Assembly (NCBI GenBank): GCA_009829735.1
Contig: CM020618.1
Span: 33,952,894-34,016,893, forward strand
Source of the DNA: Pyropia yezoensis
Lineage: Eukaryota; Rhodophyta; Bangiophyceae; Bangiales; Bangiaceae
Length of the DNA stretch: 64,000 nucleotides
Direction: 5' to 3'
Positions within the stretch are counted from its first letter, which is position 1. Every line of letters begins with the position of its first letter. The translations under genes and the position numbers were made by a program. Below are positions 1 to 10,188 of this stretch, piece after piece. The notes below the pieces were generated by a model. The model made no database searches. It was not told the DNA's origin and saw nothing but the letters and a program-made list of their open reading frames with translations.

Positions 1-1242
1 CCCGCGGTGGCGGCTTTGGCACTGGGCGTGGCGGCTTCGGTAGCGACCTTCCAAGGTCTCCTTGCGCTCGACGTGACGCGGCTGCTGGTTCTATCATCCG
101 GGGTGCTCGTCGCGTTTGCGGCGGGCCTCGCCTCCCGTGCCGCCCATGAGTTTCAAGAAGCGGACCTCCTTGGAGGGTATGAGGGGCTGGCTCAGGCGGC
201 GCGGCCGTGGTGGAACCAGCAGCTGTGGGATATGTCGGGCTGTTGCAACGACAAGAGCAACGCGTTTTTCGGGCTGGCGCGGGCCCTCTTTGGCTACGCC
301 GACTCCCCCACGTTTGTGGAGGTGATCGCCTACCTCGCCTACTGGGTTGTTATTGCAGTGCTGCTCGGCGCCCTGCACGCCGACCACATTCGCGATGCGC
401 GCTCTGCGATTGCCACCTACGTGCGGTGGACATCGTCGGCGCTGGCCGTCGCGGGCGTTGTGGGCCTGGTGCACAGCGCGGGGCACCCCAGCTGGGCGGC
501 CTTTGTCCTTACTGCTACCACTACAGCGCTGGGCGTTCTGTCGGTCTCAGCCGCCTTTGACCTTCCCGCGTACCTCCTCCTCCACCGTCGGGCGCTACGG
601 CGGGCGGCCATGATAGCGGTGGCTGTCGGCGGTGGCGCCCTCCTTGCCCTCACAGCCGCCATCACGGCGGCCCAATTGGTGTGCGAGGGCGCCCGCTGCA
701 GCGTGCCTCAGTTCCTCCATTGGGGGCTAGTCCTCGATGCGGACTGGGCAGGCCGCCGCCCCGGCGACGGCGCCGACGCAGACGGCACTGGCGGTGCCAC
801 TGGCTACGCCTACGTCGCCGTGCTCACCCTCTCCCTGGGCGCCTCGATTGCCTTGTGCGGAAGCCATGCGGCGGGGGCATACCACTTTGCCCGCAATCTC
901 GACGCCGATGGGGCGTACCACTATGACGAGCTCAACCAGGGCATCAAAGTTTCCACAGTGGTGGTGCCCGCAGGCTATGACGATGAACGGGATGTGGTGG
1001 AGGGGAGCGGCCTCATGGGCGGCGGCGGCAGCGACGAGGACGGCGCGTTTGTCGGCGTCGGCCGCGGCGTCTCGGACACGACCGACTCGACCGACACGAA
1101 TACGCCGGCCGACGGCCGCTCGGACGGCGGTGATGACTGGTACGCCTGCCCGTCCGACTCGTCCGACTGCTCCACCGCCGAGACACCAATAGCGCCGTCG
1201 TGGTCCTTTTTTCCCGCTTCCCCCCCGTTGGTGGTGCCGTGA
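1..1242 (+). CDS. FTR1-like high-affinity iron permease, C-terminal part (5' end outside window)
   Basis: The frame is open from base 1, so the N-terminus, including the REGLE iron-binding helices expected in FTR1, lies outside the window. About residues 70-124 show the FTR1 C-terminal signature: WNQQLWDMSGCCNDK, then FFGLARALFGYADSPT and an AYLAYWVVI helix. This matches the yeast/algal pattern of a W..CC segment followed by G(W/Y).(N/D)S/P-T and a last TM. FTR1 works with a multicopper ferroxidase at the plasma membrane to import Fe(III). Unusually, the protein continues for about 280 residues after this helix, with several more hydrophobic segments (near residues 140-230 and 270-290) and an acidic Gly/Asp/Ser/Thr-rich tail. 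Family assignment is fairly firm; the role of the extension is unknown. Confidence 0.72.
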   Translation, partial: PAVAALALGVAASVATFQGLLALDVTRLLVLSSGVLVAFAAGLASRAAHEFQEADLLGGYEGLAQAARPWWNQQLWDMSGCCNDKSNAFFGLARALFGYADSPTFVEVIAYLAYWVVIAVLLGALHADHIRDARSAIATYVRWTSSALAVAGVVGLVHSAGHPSWAAFVLTATTTALGVLSVSAAFDLPAYLLLHRRALRRAAMIAVAVGGGALLALTAAITAAQLVCEGARCSVPQFLHWGLVLDADWAGRRPGDGADADGTGGATGYAYVAVLTLSLGASIALCGSHAAGAYHFARNLDADGAYHYDELNQGIKVSTVVVPAGYDDERDVVEGSGLMGGGGSDEDGAFVGVGRGVSDTTDSTDTNTPADGRSDGGDDWYACPSDSSDCSTAETPIAPSWSFFPASPPLVVP

Positions 1243-2989
1243 GTGGCATCGCACGACACCGGGGCGCCGGGTGCCAGGGTCGTTAGGAGTTGGGGGAGGG
1301 GGGGAGGGAGCGGGGGGCGGCGAAGTCGCTACTGTGCATGCCGGGGTGGTTGAGGGGCGGGCGACCCTTTCACCCGAAGCGATCCTCCGCCACTGCGACG
1401 CCCCGCCCACCGCTGCCTGACCGCGCGAACCTCCCCGCCCGCCCCACTGCTTGACCCGGCGCCACGCCATGGCGAGCAGTGGGAGGACGGAAGGCGTCAG
1501 CGCCCCCACGATGCTCTGGATGGGGTCACTGCTGGCCTCTCCCAGATCCACCTGAGGTTACGGGGCGGGGGCGTGTCGCGCGGCAGAACCCGTCGTCGGC
1601 TGTGGATAGCGATGGAGGCGGTGGGGGTGCCGCGCGGAGATGGCAACCTGCCGCACCTCCATTGCTGCACGGAGCCTTGGCGGGGGCGCCCGGCCGGCCA
1701 CGGCCCACACCCGGTGCGGCGCCGTGCGGCGGCCGCGTACGGGCCAGGCCATAAAGACTTACTCCACTGCCCAAAAACATCTCGCACACACGGGACCTGT
1801 GGTGGGCCCGCCACCGGATGGACCTCGCGGCTGGCGCACGTGCGCTGGCGCTGACGCCAGCGCGGACGCCACGCCGGCCGCTCGAGGGGAAAGCGGAAGA
1901 GCATGGGCCAATCGCCGTGCCGTCGTCCCCGGCCGCCACGGTGTATTTTCTCGACAGCTGTCGACTGTGCGGCGGCTGTCGGCGGGGGGGCCCGCCACGA
2001 GGGCGGCCGCCCCGCCAGCAACGTGCCGACGCCACCGCAGGAGGTCCCTCGCGCCAGCTCCCCCGGGCGGGCCCCGAAGCCTCCCCCGTTGGTGTCGACA
2101 CCGTGCACCACGCGTGCGCAGCCCTCTGGTCAAGGAAATCTCGTCGGTTGTGCGGGTGTCCCACCGGGGTGCGGAACGGTGGTGGGGTGGCGCCTGCCCA
2201 ATCCCCCCAAACAGGTGTCCGTCGGGGCCGGCCTTGGCCCGTGCGCGACGCAACACCGTTGTAGGCGCCCCTTTTCACAGGACTGGAGACTCCAAGGCAG
2301 CCTCGTCTCCGCTCACAGTGTGCATTCCTGTACTCGCAAAGAGCATCCCTGTGCGAGGGGGAGTGTGACCTGCGCCCTTGTTGCCGGCTCCTTGCGGGGC
2401 GGAAACACCGTGTTTGCCTCCACTGGTGTGCTCACTCCATTAGGACAGCTGCCGCTCTTGACAGCAGTCAAACACGCACTACCGTCAAGGGCGGTAGAAC
2501 CAGCGAGGTCTTGCCGTCCTCGCCTTGACTCTGGGCAGCCCACAGGCCGCACGCACGCGCGCGGACGGGCGGCGGGGCAGTCGCACGCCGGTCGTAGGCG
2601 CCCCGCCATCCTGCGGGCGCCTACATTGTGTTGGCACACTGCTCGCGCCGCGCTGGGCTAGCTCCTGACACTCGGGGGCGTGTGTGGGCGTTCGAAGAGG
2701 GAGAGCGGGGAAAGGAGTACGTGCGGTCGTCGGCGGGGCGGCGAGCAACGCTTCCCCGCCTGCCACCACCTGGCGAGACTCACTTGGGAAGAGGAATGTT
2801 CAGCGGCATCCCCGCCGACGCGAATATTGCTCGCGCCACCGCCTGCTGCCGCGCAGGCGACCCCCGCCCCCCCCTTCCGTCGGCTGCCCCTTCGCTCCTT
2901 CCGGGCCCCGCTTCAGCCTCTTTGTGTGGGTGGCGGAGTTGTGCATATCATCTGCACTCCTGCGCCGACGCTCCCCCGCTAGGGTTGCC
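1243..2989. other. GC-rich intergenic region, no gene supported
   Basis: This is about 1.7 kb between the iron permease and the MFS gene. Open frames occur on both strands, but they are Arg/Pro/Ala-rich shadows of GC-rich sequence and show no domain. The frame of the downstream transporter is open back to 2684, but no start better than 2990 is seen. I see no RNA gene or clear repeat. Confidence 0.5.
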
Positions 2990-5470
2990 ATGGTTGGCAC
3001 GCCCGCCCCCCCGCCCGCTTCCCCTGCACCCCCCCTTCCGCCCCCCCCCCCGCTGCCACTCTTGACCATCGGCCTATCTTCCGTCTACGCGCTCGGCGCG
3101 GGCGCCACCGACGCCCTCCTCGGCCTGTACTTGATTGACACGATTGCATCCTATGGGGGGACCCGCTTGATCGCGCTTGGTGCCCTCGCGGCCGCGGCGG
3201 GGGTGGCGGTGCTGCTTGCGCCGGCGGGGGAGGCGGCAGCGGACCTCCTCGCCGGCGGCCGCAAGCCCCTGATGGTCACCTGCCACGCGGTCGCGGCGTG
3301 CGCGGTCGCCGCGTTTGGCGTCGTTGCGGGTGGCAACGGCGCGCCAAGCGAAGATTGGCTCGACGACAATGAAGACGCGTGGCAGATCATCGCGTTGGCC
3401 GTGTTGGCCGCAGTTCATCGGCTGGCGAGCGTCGCCGCCTCGTCGGGGACGACGCTGGTGCAAGCCGCCGCGGGCGCCTCGGCGGGCGCAGCCGACACGC
3501 CCGCCACCGCGGCCACCCGCCGGGCTGTGCTGCTCGCATGGGCCTACACATGGAGCAAGGTTGGCGCCTTTGTCGCGGTGGGGGCGGTGGTGCTGTCGCC
3601 AAAGCGGGACGAGTTGCTGTGGTTCTTGGGCGTCGCCTCGTTTGTCCGCCTCCTGTGCTTGGCCATCACCGCCGCATTCCTTCACAGGCCGGCGGCCAAG
3701 CCGGCGGCAGCGCCGGTGGCGCCACCGCCAACCGCGCTGCCACCACCGGCGACAGCAGCAGCGGCCATGTCGACGGTAGCTGCTCCGCCGACAGCGGCCC
3801 CTCCGGCGGGGACCATGACGTCGGTGACCGTGGCGGCCACGCCTGCACCCGCCGCCGGAGCCAGCCCCCCTCCAAAGAAGCGGACAATACTGTCCAAGGT
3901 TGGCTCGAATCTCTACCAGGCGCTCGTTAAAACCCCTCAGGGACTTCGACCTATCTACGTTACATGCGCCTTCTATGGAGCCGCGTATGGAACCCTATCT
4001 GCGATTCGCACCCCCTACTTCTCCCAAGCTGTATTCTCAGCGTTGCCTGGCACTCCTGGCTGCATCCGCTGGTCGGCCATCACCTTTCTTCTCACCCTAA
4101 CTGTTGCCGTGATGGTCGACGCCGCCGTCCCGCCCGGCGTGTCGTGGGTTGGCCCCCGCGTGTCGCGGTGCCTGTGGCCCATGGCGCTGGTTTTGGGCGG
4201 CGGGCTGTTTGTGGGCCTGGCCACCACCACGTCCGCCATCGTGGCCGTGTGCCTCTTTGTCGCCCAGGCTGTGCCAATGTCGGTTCATGTCTACCTCTCG
4301 CTGGTCATTTCGACGGCGCTGGCGCCGAGCCAAAAGGCAGTCACCCGCAGCATGATCCTCGCCGCCACACAGCTGGGCTTCATTGTCGGCGCGCTTCTTG
4401 GAGGAGTCCTCGCGGACCGTAGGGACGTGGGCATTCGAGACGTGATGATCGAGGCTGGTGTCGCGTCGGTGCTCGCTGCGGTCTCGGCGATGGCCATAGG
4501 ACCCGTCCCCGTGCCTGAGGAGTCTGCCGCCCTCGCGGGCATTATCAGCAACGGCAACGCGCTGGTCGGTCATCTGAGGGAGCGCGCTTGGCATGCGGTG
4601 GCCAGCACTTGGGCTCGGGTTCGAGGCAAAGCTCCCCCCGTACCAGCGCCGTCGCCGGGGCCGCCGGGCACCGACACAATGCCCCCCACAGAGGAGGCAC
4701 TCGTTGGGCACCCCGCAGAGGTCGACTCCGCCACCTCGGCGGCGGAGGGCGGGAAGCCGACCCGTTCGCAAAAGGCGGGCGGCGGCCCACCGAAAGGGCC
4801 CGTCACCCCTGCCCGCAGCCGCAGTGTCCGGCCCTCCGTTTCGTGGGCGGATACCGCTGCCGAGAGCGACTGGGAAGACGACGAGACGCCCGCACCGGGG
4901 CACGGTCGTTGGCGCCACGGAGGGTCGACTCCGCGGTGGCGCCCTGTGGAAGACGGGACAGCGGCGTCGGCGACAGGCGGCGGCGGCGGCGGCAGAAGCA
5001 GCGCCCCGAGGTCACCGTGGCCGCGCGCGTTGGCTGCTGGGGGTCTGCTGTCGCCGCGTCGCACAGCACCAGGCGGAGCGCCCGGCGGCGGCGGTGGCAG
5101 CAGCGGCGGCGTTCGTCATGGTCCCGACGCTGGCTTATCGCCTGCACGGCCATCCTGGTGGCCGTCGGTGGGCCTGGAGCTCCCAACCACTCCCGGCGGG
5201 GCACCCTCCCGATGGGCCCCCTGGCGGCGGCCGACCCCCGCGGCGACGCGCGCCGAGCGGACGCCCCTGACGCCCGCGCCCGCCTGGTGGGCGCCTGCCG
5301 CGGAGCCACCACCGCACTCACAAGCCCAGCCGCCGCCGCCGCAGCCGCCGCCGCCGCCGCCGCAGGTGGGTACACATAGAGTGGCCGCCAGCCCTGGCGG
5401 GAGGCTATCGCGGTCCACCACGGGCGAGGTGCACGCGACCTTGGAAGCGTTCCGCCGTGGCGCTCTGTGA
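2990..5470 (+). CDS. major facilitator superfamily-type transporter with long linker and Pro-rich tail
   Basis: The start is the ATG at 2990 in a good context (gttgccATGG); the frame is open upstream to 2684 but that stretch is not protein-like. The 826-residue product has two hydrophobic halves. The first, after a Pro-rich N-terminus, contains a motif-A-like loop (GEAAADLLAGGRKPL) between early helices. The halves are joined by a long Pro/Ala/Thr-rich linker ending in KKRTILSKVGSNLY. The second half begins IYVTCAFYGAAYG and contains a second motif-A-like loop (GGVLADRRDVGIRD). This layout fits a 10-12 helix MFS carrier. After the last helix come about 310 low-complexity residues rich in Pro, Gly, Arg and Ser, probably cytosolic. 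Substrate is not predictable; a distant SLC19-like carrier is possible. It converges on the CNNM gene with only 155 bp between stop codons. Confidence 0.6.
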   Translation: MVGTPAPPPASPAPPLPPPPPLPLLTIGLSSVYALGAGATDALLGLYLIDTIASYGGTRLIALGALAAAAGVAVLLAPAGEAAADLLAGGRKPLMVTCHAVAACAVAAFGVVAGGNGAPSEDWLDDNEDAWQIIALAVLAAVHRLASVAASSGTTLVQAAAGASAGAADTPATAATRRAVLLAWAYTWSKVGAFVAVGAVVLSPKRDELLWFLGVASFVRLLCLAITAAFLHRPAAKPAAAPVAPPPTALPPPATAAAAMSTVAAPPTAAPPAGTMTSVTVAATPAPAAGASPPPKKRTILSKVGSNLYQALVKTPQGLRPIYVTCAFYGAAYGTLSAIRTPYFSQAVFSALPGTPGCIRWSAITFLLTLTVAVMVDAAVPPGVSWVGPRVSRCLWPMALVLGGGLFVGLATTTSAIVAVCLFVAQAVPMSVHVYLSLVISTALAPSQKAVTRSMILAATQLGFIVGALLGGVLADRRDVGIRDVMIEAGVASVLAAVSAMAIGPVPVPEESAALAGIISNGNALVGHLRERAWHAVASTWARVRGKAPPVPAPSPGPPGTDTMPPTEEALVGHPAEVDSATSAAEGGKPTRSQKAGGGPPKGPVTPARSRSVRPSVSWADTAAESDWEDDETPAPGHGRWRHGGSTPRWRPVEDGTAASATGGGGGGRSSAPRSPWPRALAAGGLLSPRRTAPGGAPGGGGGSSGGVRHGPDAGLSPARPSWWPSVGLELPTTPGGAPSRWAPWRRPTPAATRAERTPLTPAPAWWAPAAEPPPHSQAQPPPPQPPPPPPQVGTHRVAASPGGRLSRSTTGEVHATLEAFRRGAL

Positions 5471-5625
5471 CATTGGGGAGAAAGGAGGAGGGGAGGGGAG
5501 GGGGCGAGAGAGGAAGAATGCGTTGGTGTTGGCACGTACGTGCGGCGCAAGCACAGCAACATGGAATATATTACGGGACAGCACCCGACGCCCCCGACCA
5601 CCTCCCCGTTTGTCTGGGCATAATG

Positions 5626-7953
5626 TTACACCCCCCCCCCCGCCACAGGCGTCGGCACCTCATCATCATCCCGGCTGTTCTCAGCGTAATCCACCCGCCC
5701 CGGCGCGCTCTCCGCCGAGTCGGGGCTGCCCGCCACCCCCCCCACGGGGTCGTCGTCGCCCGCTCCCCCCCCGGCGGCGGCGACGTCACGTCCAGACCTC
5801 CCCACCACTCCAATCTGACCGCTGCCGCCGCCACCACCACCACGGCCGCCGCCGCCGCCGGCACCGCTGCTCGCAGCGTCGCTGTCCCAGGAACGAAATA
5901 CATTGATCGACGAGCGGGTCTGGCGGGTGGGGTGGCACAGCTCGTCCCAGCCGCGCTCCTCCCCAACCGCATCTTCGTCCAGGTCCGAGTCGAGCTGCCG
6001 GCGGTAAGGGTGCTGGTGGGTGCCTGACGGCGCTACCGCTGCCGCGGCCGCGGCGGCGCCATTCGTGGGCGCCACCACATTGCTGTCAGCCGAAGAACCG
6101 GGCACGGCGCCAGGCGGCGCCCGGGACGTGACGCCGCCACCGCCGCTGCCGCCGCCACCGGACGCGCGGGTGCGGCGGTTGAGGGCGGCCCGACGCAGGG
6201 GCTTCGTTCCCAGATGCCACACCTGCTCCGCCTCTTCCTCCTCGTCCTCGTCAGCGACCGAGCCGCCCCCACTGGACGGCACGCCATGGACACCTCGCTC
6301 GCCAGACAGCACCCCGACCCGCGGCGCGGTGGCCACCCGCCGCATTCGCACGTCGGGCCGCCCCGCCGCGATGGCACCCGCCACCTGTTCAGCCAGTGGG
6401 GAGCGGAGACGTGCCACATCAATCTCGCGGAGGACGAGGCGCGGCCGCGGGGTGGCCCGCCCGCCAGGCACAGAGGTGTCTGCTGCGCCATCCCCTCCGC
6501 CCGTCCCCCGCGCCCCCTCACCCGCCTTGGCGGCTGCGGCAGCCACCGATGCCGCTCGCGCCATAGTAGCGGGTTGTTTGGATACGTTATCCATCGTCGC
6601 GTCGGTCTCATCCACAATCTCGTCGTCCAAAAGCTCCTCAATGACGTCTTCCAAACAGACAACCCCAACAAAGACACGGTCCGCCCGGGCGACACCCTCG
6701 AGGGCTTCGTAAACGCACGCGAGGTGCACGCGCTCGTCACGAAAGGCGTGGAGCAGCTCCCTCAGGGGGGTCGACCGTACAACGAGCAGCGGCGGCGTGA
6801 CGCGCAGACGGCGGCCGTGGCGTGGCGCCTGGCCACCCGCCACGACCGCCGCGTCTTCGACCAGCACCCGTACGGGAACGGCGTCGTCTGGGTCGAGCAG
6901 GATCAGCTGTTTGAGCAGCAACAGCCCAACCACGTCGCCCAACCCCCCCGGCCCGTACACAGGCACACGGCTGTGACCCCGCCGCAGGCACTCCTTCATC
7001 GTCTCCCGGTCGAGAACATCGTCCATGGAGAGGGCAAAGACATCGGATGCGGGAGTCATGATGTCGCCTGCGGTCTTGGTGCACAGCTCCAGGGCGCCCT
7101 TGAGCGCCCGCGCCTCATCACCTGACAAGACCCCTGTTGGGCCTTCCCCCACCCCGGGGCGCGCGTGGACGTCGATAAGGGCACCCAGGCCGTGACGGTC
7201 GTACGTCTGGGCGTGATCCGAACCGAGCAACCAGTCGAGGGCGGCCGCCAACGGCAGTGCGAGTGGAGTGGCCACCCACATCAGTGCTCGGACGACGCCA
7301 ATAAGAGCAGCGCCCACCGACAAGGCGTGGCGGGAGCACACGGCCTGCGGAAAGATCTCCCCAAACAGCAGCAACGCCATCACCGACACTGCCAGCGCAA
7401 AGACCCCCCCGGGATAGAGGGTCTCCAGGACGAGCGGCAGCAGCTCCGTCACAATCGTCATGGTCAGCAACAGGGTTACAAGCAACCGGTGGCCCTGCTG
7501 GCGGACGGGCTGGATGGCGCGCGCAGCGGCCGCCTCGCGCGGGTTTGTCGACGCCGCCATAATGTCCAGGCCGACCGTGTCAAGGGACATGAGGCCGAGC
7601 GTCAGGCCCGCGGCGGTGGCGGCGAGGACAAGGCACGCTACGGCGAGTGCCCACAGCGCCCAGCGGGGGAGTCCCGACAGCAGCGTCGTCGACTCCTCGG
7701 TACCACCGTGAGAAACCGGGGGGGACGAAGCTGCCGTGAGCCCCTCTGCAGGTGCCTGCGCCGCCGCTTCCACAGCCGAGCGCAACGGCCCGTCGGTGGC
7801 CCATAGAACCCCGTAATGGTCGCCAACGGCGGTGGCGGTAGACAGGGTAGTCGCCCCGACCGAAAAATCCACAGACGCGGCCACCACCGCGGCAAAAACC
7901 GCCGCAGCCAACGCCCACCGCACCGCTGAGCGGCAACCCTCACTCGACGCCAT
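5626..7953 (-). CDS. CNNM/CorC-type membrane protein (DUF21 plus CBS pair), putative Mg2+ transport/homeostasis
   Basis: I chose the ATG at 7953 because MASSEGCRSAVRW plus an Ala/Val-rich hydrophobic stretch looks like a signal peptide; the frame is open upstream to 8232. The product is 775 residues. Residues about 98-270 form a DUF21 transmembrane domain with the diagnostic GLTLGLMSLD motif of ancient conserved domain/CNNM proteins, followed by further helices (ALAVSVMALLLFGEIFPQ). A CBS pair follows: IMTPASDVFAL...HSRVPVYG...VGLLLLKQLI, then TPLRELLHAF...VFVGVVCLEDVIEELLDDEIVDETD. The C-terminal 300 residues are low complexity with an acidic DEDEEEEAE tract. CNNM/CorC proteins handle Mg2+ efflux or sensing at the plasma or organelle membrane. 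The DUF21-CBS order and length fit eukaryotic members. Confidence 0.85.
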   Translation of the reverse strand: MASSEGCRSAVRWALAAAVFAAVVAASVDFSVGATTLSTATAVGDHYGVLWATDGPLRSAVEAAAQAPAEGLTAASSPPVSHGGTEESTTLLSGLPRWALWALAVACLVLAATAAGLTLGLMSLDTVGLDIMAASTNPREAAAARAIQPVRQQGHRLLVTLLLTMTIVTELLPLVLETLYPGGVFALAVSVMALLLFGEIFPQAVCSRHALSVGAALIGVVRALMWVATPLALPLAAALDWLLGSDHAQTYDRHGLGALIDVHARPGVGEGPTGVLSGDEARALKGALELCTKTAGDIMTPASDVFALSMDDVLDRETMKECLRRGHSRVPVYGPGGLGDVVGLLLLKQLILLDPDDAVPVRVLVEDAAVVAGGQAPRHGRRLRVTPPLLVVRSTPLRELLHAFRDERVHLACVYEALEGVARADRVFVGVVCLEDVIEELLDDEIVDETDATMDNVSKQPATMARAASVAAAAAKAGEGARGTGGGDGAADTSVPGGRATPRPRLVLREIDVARLRSPLAEQVAGAIAAGRPDVRMRRVATAPRVGVLSGERGVHGVPSSGGGSVADEDEEEEAEQVWHLGTKPLRRAALNRRTRASGGGGSGGGGVTSRAPPGAVPGSSADSNVVAPTNGAAAAAAAVAPSGTHQHPYRRQLDSDLDEDAVGEERGWDELCHPTRQTRSSINVFRSWDSDAASSGAGGGGGRGGGGGGSGQIGVVGRSGRDVAAAGGGAGDDDPVGGVAGSPDSAESAPGRVDYAENSRDDDEVPTPVAGGGV

Positions 7954-9285
7954 ACGAACAGCCAGGTGGGCAGGGAGCTTGAGGGGGGGGGGAAGGGAGG
8001 CGGGGGACGCAAGAGGATGAGTACACCCGCGGGGACCTCCAGCGTCCTGGTCGCGTCGACGCGTGGGGGCGGCGACCAGCATGGGTGCGGGCAACAACGG
8101 TCGCGACAGCCGTGGAGATGTCGCTTGGGGCGTCGCGTTGGGGTGCTGCTCAATCAAGTCAGTTGTGTACCGTGCGTGGAGTGCAATTACTGGGGTCAAG
8201 AAATTGATTGTAAATAGCTGTCCACGTGGCATGGAGTCAACCGTCGTCCATCAGTCGCTTGGCGACCTGCCTCGCATCCGCAACCGCTGCAGCGCACGGC
8301 GTCGACGTTGGCGGGGGCGGCCCGCCAGACGGCGCCGGAAGGCGTAGTATCTGCCGCATCGGCGGCGGGGGTGGCGATGGCGGCAGCGGAGGCGAGGTGG
8401 CAGCGGTGCCTGCCGTCGGGGTGTTGACGACTGTGGCCTCGGCGACGGTGGCGGTGATTGTGGCGGTGGTGGCGGCAGCGGTGGCGTTTTGGCGACTGAT
8501 TTTCATCACGGGAAACAAAGAGGCGAGAGTACTAAGAGCGGTGCCTCTGGGCGCGTGGCCACCGGGGGCGCCGCGCGTGCTTTGGCCAAGAGTGCTGGGC
8601 ATGCGGCTGCTGAGGACGCTGAGCTTTGCGGTAGAGACGGCGGCGCTGGACGCTACCCCGGGGGTTCATCAGGGAGTGAAGAACCGTCGGGGAGCCTGAA
8701 TGGTCTAGTAGATGTTCGGTGTGCTTGCGTCTTTTGCCACAGGTGATCAGACGTTCGCTCCTTTGTTTGCGCATGGGACTCCGTTTTCTCCAAGTCAAGT
8801 GTGGAGCATGCGCGACCAACTGTGCTTTGTATTGGTGGCCGTGCGCCTCAACGAGCATGGCGTCGGCTCTCCATTTCGTATCGCGACGCTGTCGCTGGCT
8901 TGAACCCGTCGCCGCCGACCGTCGTCCTCAAGGCCACTGCTGCTGGTGCGGTCACTGCCTCTGCGACGCGGCGGCACTTTCCGTGATGGAGGGGATGCGC
9001 CACTCGACGGCTTTTACTGCATACGCCTCGCTCGCCAACTCCCCCGCGGCGCGCGGAGCGCGGCCGACCGCCGCCACCAGCCACCCAAAGTTTAGTGCCG
9101 CGCCGACAATGGAGAAGAAAAGTTGGGAGAGGCGCCCACCATCGTAGGTCTTTGAACCATTTCCATTCCACATATCTACAGACCACATCTCTCTACCCCG
9201 ATCGTCCATCCTCTATCGAGCGACGAGCGCATGGTGGCGGAGGTGACGTCGTTCACTGCTCTCTCGGAGGGGACAGCGCCCCTTG
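7954..9285. other. intergenic region upstream of the CNNM gene
   Basis: This region separates the CNNM start from the fibrillin stop, both on the minus strand, so it should hold the CNNM promoter. Overlapping frames at 8226-8699 (+) and 8237-8602 (-) are Ala/Val/Gly- or Pro/Thr-rich and show no domain. Nothing else is supported. Confidence 0.45.
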
Positions 9286-10188
9286 CTACTTGAAGAAGCG
9301 CGACAGGGGGTTGCCCGAGCTCTTGTCCTCCTCCTCCTCCACCTCTTCCACCGCCTTTTCGGCCGCCCCCTCCGTCTTCTTAAACAGCCGGGACAGAGGG
9401 TTGCTGGAACGCTGCCCCTCGTCCGCGGCCTCCGCGTCGCCCTCCCCACTGGCTTCGGCCTCGGGCGCCACCTCCCGCCGAAACACAAAGAGCTCGCCGG
9501 TATCCTGGGACCGCGAAATCTTCCACTCGTCGTCCACGTACGTCACCTCCATCGCCGCGGGCTTCGCCTCCTGTGCCATTGTGCGCCCACCCGGGTGGGT
9601 CTCCACTTCGGTAAAGGCAACTTCCACAGTGTTGCCCCCCCGCGCCTTGGCAGGCTCCCAGGTGCCAATGAGGCGGTTGCGGAGGCGGATCCCCCCCATG
9701 CCCGACAGCTTCTCCTCTGCCCACGCCCCTCCGTCGGCGTCGTACGCTTCGCGGAGGGCGGCGAGCTTAGCAGCGGGCAGGCTCTTGCCCGACCCGGTCA
9801 GGCCCTTGTTCCGCACCAACGAGCGGGCGTCGGTGTAGGCGAGCGCCCAGACGCCGTGGAGGCGGGGGGACCGGGACGTCTTGGTGCCGCGGGAGCCCGC
9901 GGCGGCCTCGAGCGCCTCCGCCGCCGCGACAATGGGCGCACCCGCCGCCGTGTCTGTCGCCAGCGCCAGCAGGTGCTTCGCAGACGCGCCGTCAATGGCG
10001 GTGGCCAGGTCTGCGGCAGCTGCGTCGCGGGACACGCGCATCGACACGTGCCGGGTGGCGGCAGCGGGGGCGGGGCGGGCCGCAAGGGCACGGCGGGTGG
10101 CGAGGGAGGGGCGGCCAGCACAGACGCACGCCGCCGTGGGGACAAACGGGGAGCTCAGCGGCGCCGCCGCGGGGACAAAGGCTGCCAT
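9286..10188 (-). CDS. plastid lipid-associated protein (PAP/fibrillin family)
   Basis: The start at 10188 has an excellent context (accaccATGG). The 300-residue product begins with about 50 residues rich in Ala, Pro, Ser and Val with scattered Arg (MAAFVPAAAPLSSPFV...), a plausible plastid-targeting region. The mature part has the PAP/fibrillin layout. A helical segment ends in the LHGVWALAYTDARS strand, equivalent to the family's G.W.L.YT.. motif. A barrel-like region follows and closes with VTYVDDEWKISRSQDTGEL and FVFRR, matching the family's Y.D..(W/L).I.R...G..FVF ending. Fibrillins bind lipids or plastoquinone in thylakoids and plastoglobules. Unusually, the C-terminus adds an acidic stretch bracketed by NPLSRLFK and NPLSRFFK, the latter ending the protein. 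Confidence 0.78.
   Translation of the reverse strand: MAAFVPAAAPLSSPFVPTAACVCAGRPSLATRRALAARPAPAAATRHVSMRVSRDAAAADLATAIDGASAKHLLALATDTAAGAPIVAAAEALEAAAGSRGTKTSRSPRLHGVWALAYTDARSLVRNKGLTGSGKSLPAAKLAALREAYDADGGAWAEEKLSGMGGIRLRNRLIGTWEPAKARGGNTVEVAFTEVETHPGGRTMAQEAKPAAMEVTYVDDEWKISRSQDTGELFVFRREVAPEAEASGEGDAEAADEGQRSSNPLSRLFKKTEGAAEKAVEEVEEEEDKSSGNPLSRFFK

Noticed and set aside
2684..2989. Upstream in-frame extension of the MFS gene
   Set aside because: Not protein-like and lacks hydrophobic or conserved features; ATG at 2990 has a much better context.
8226..8699. Overlapping frames on both strands in the CNNM upstream region
   Set aside because: Ala/Val/Gly or Pro/Thr-rich composition, no domain, and open on both strands as expected for GC-rich DNA.
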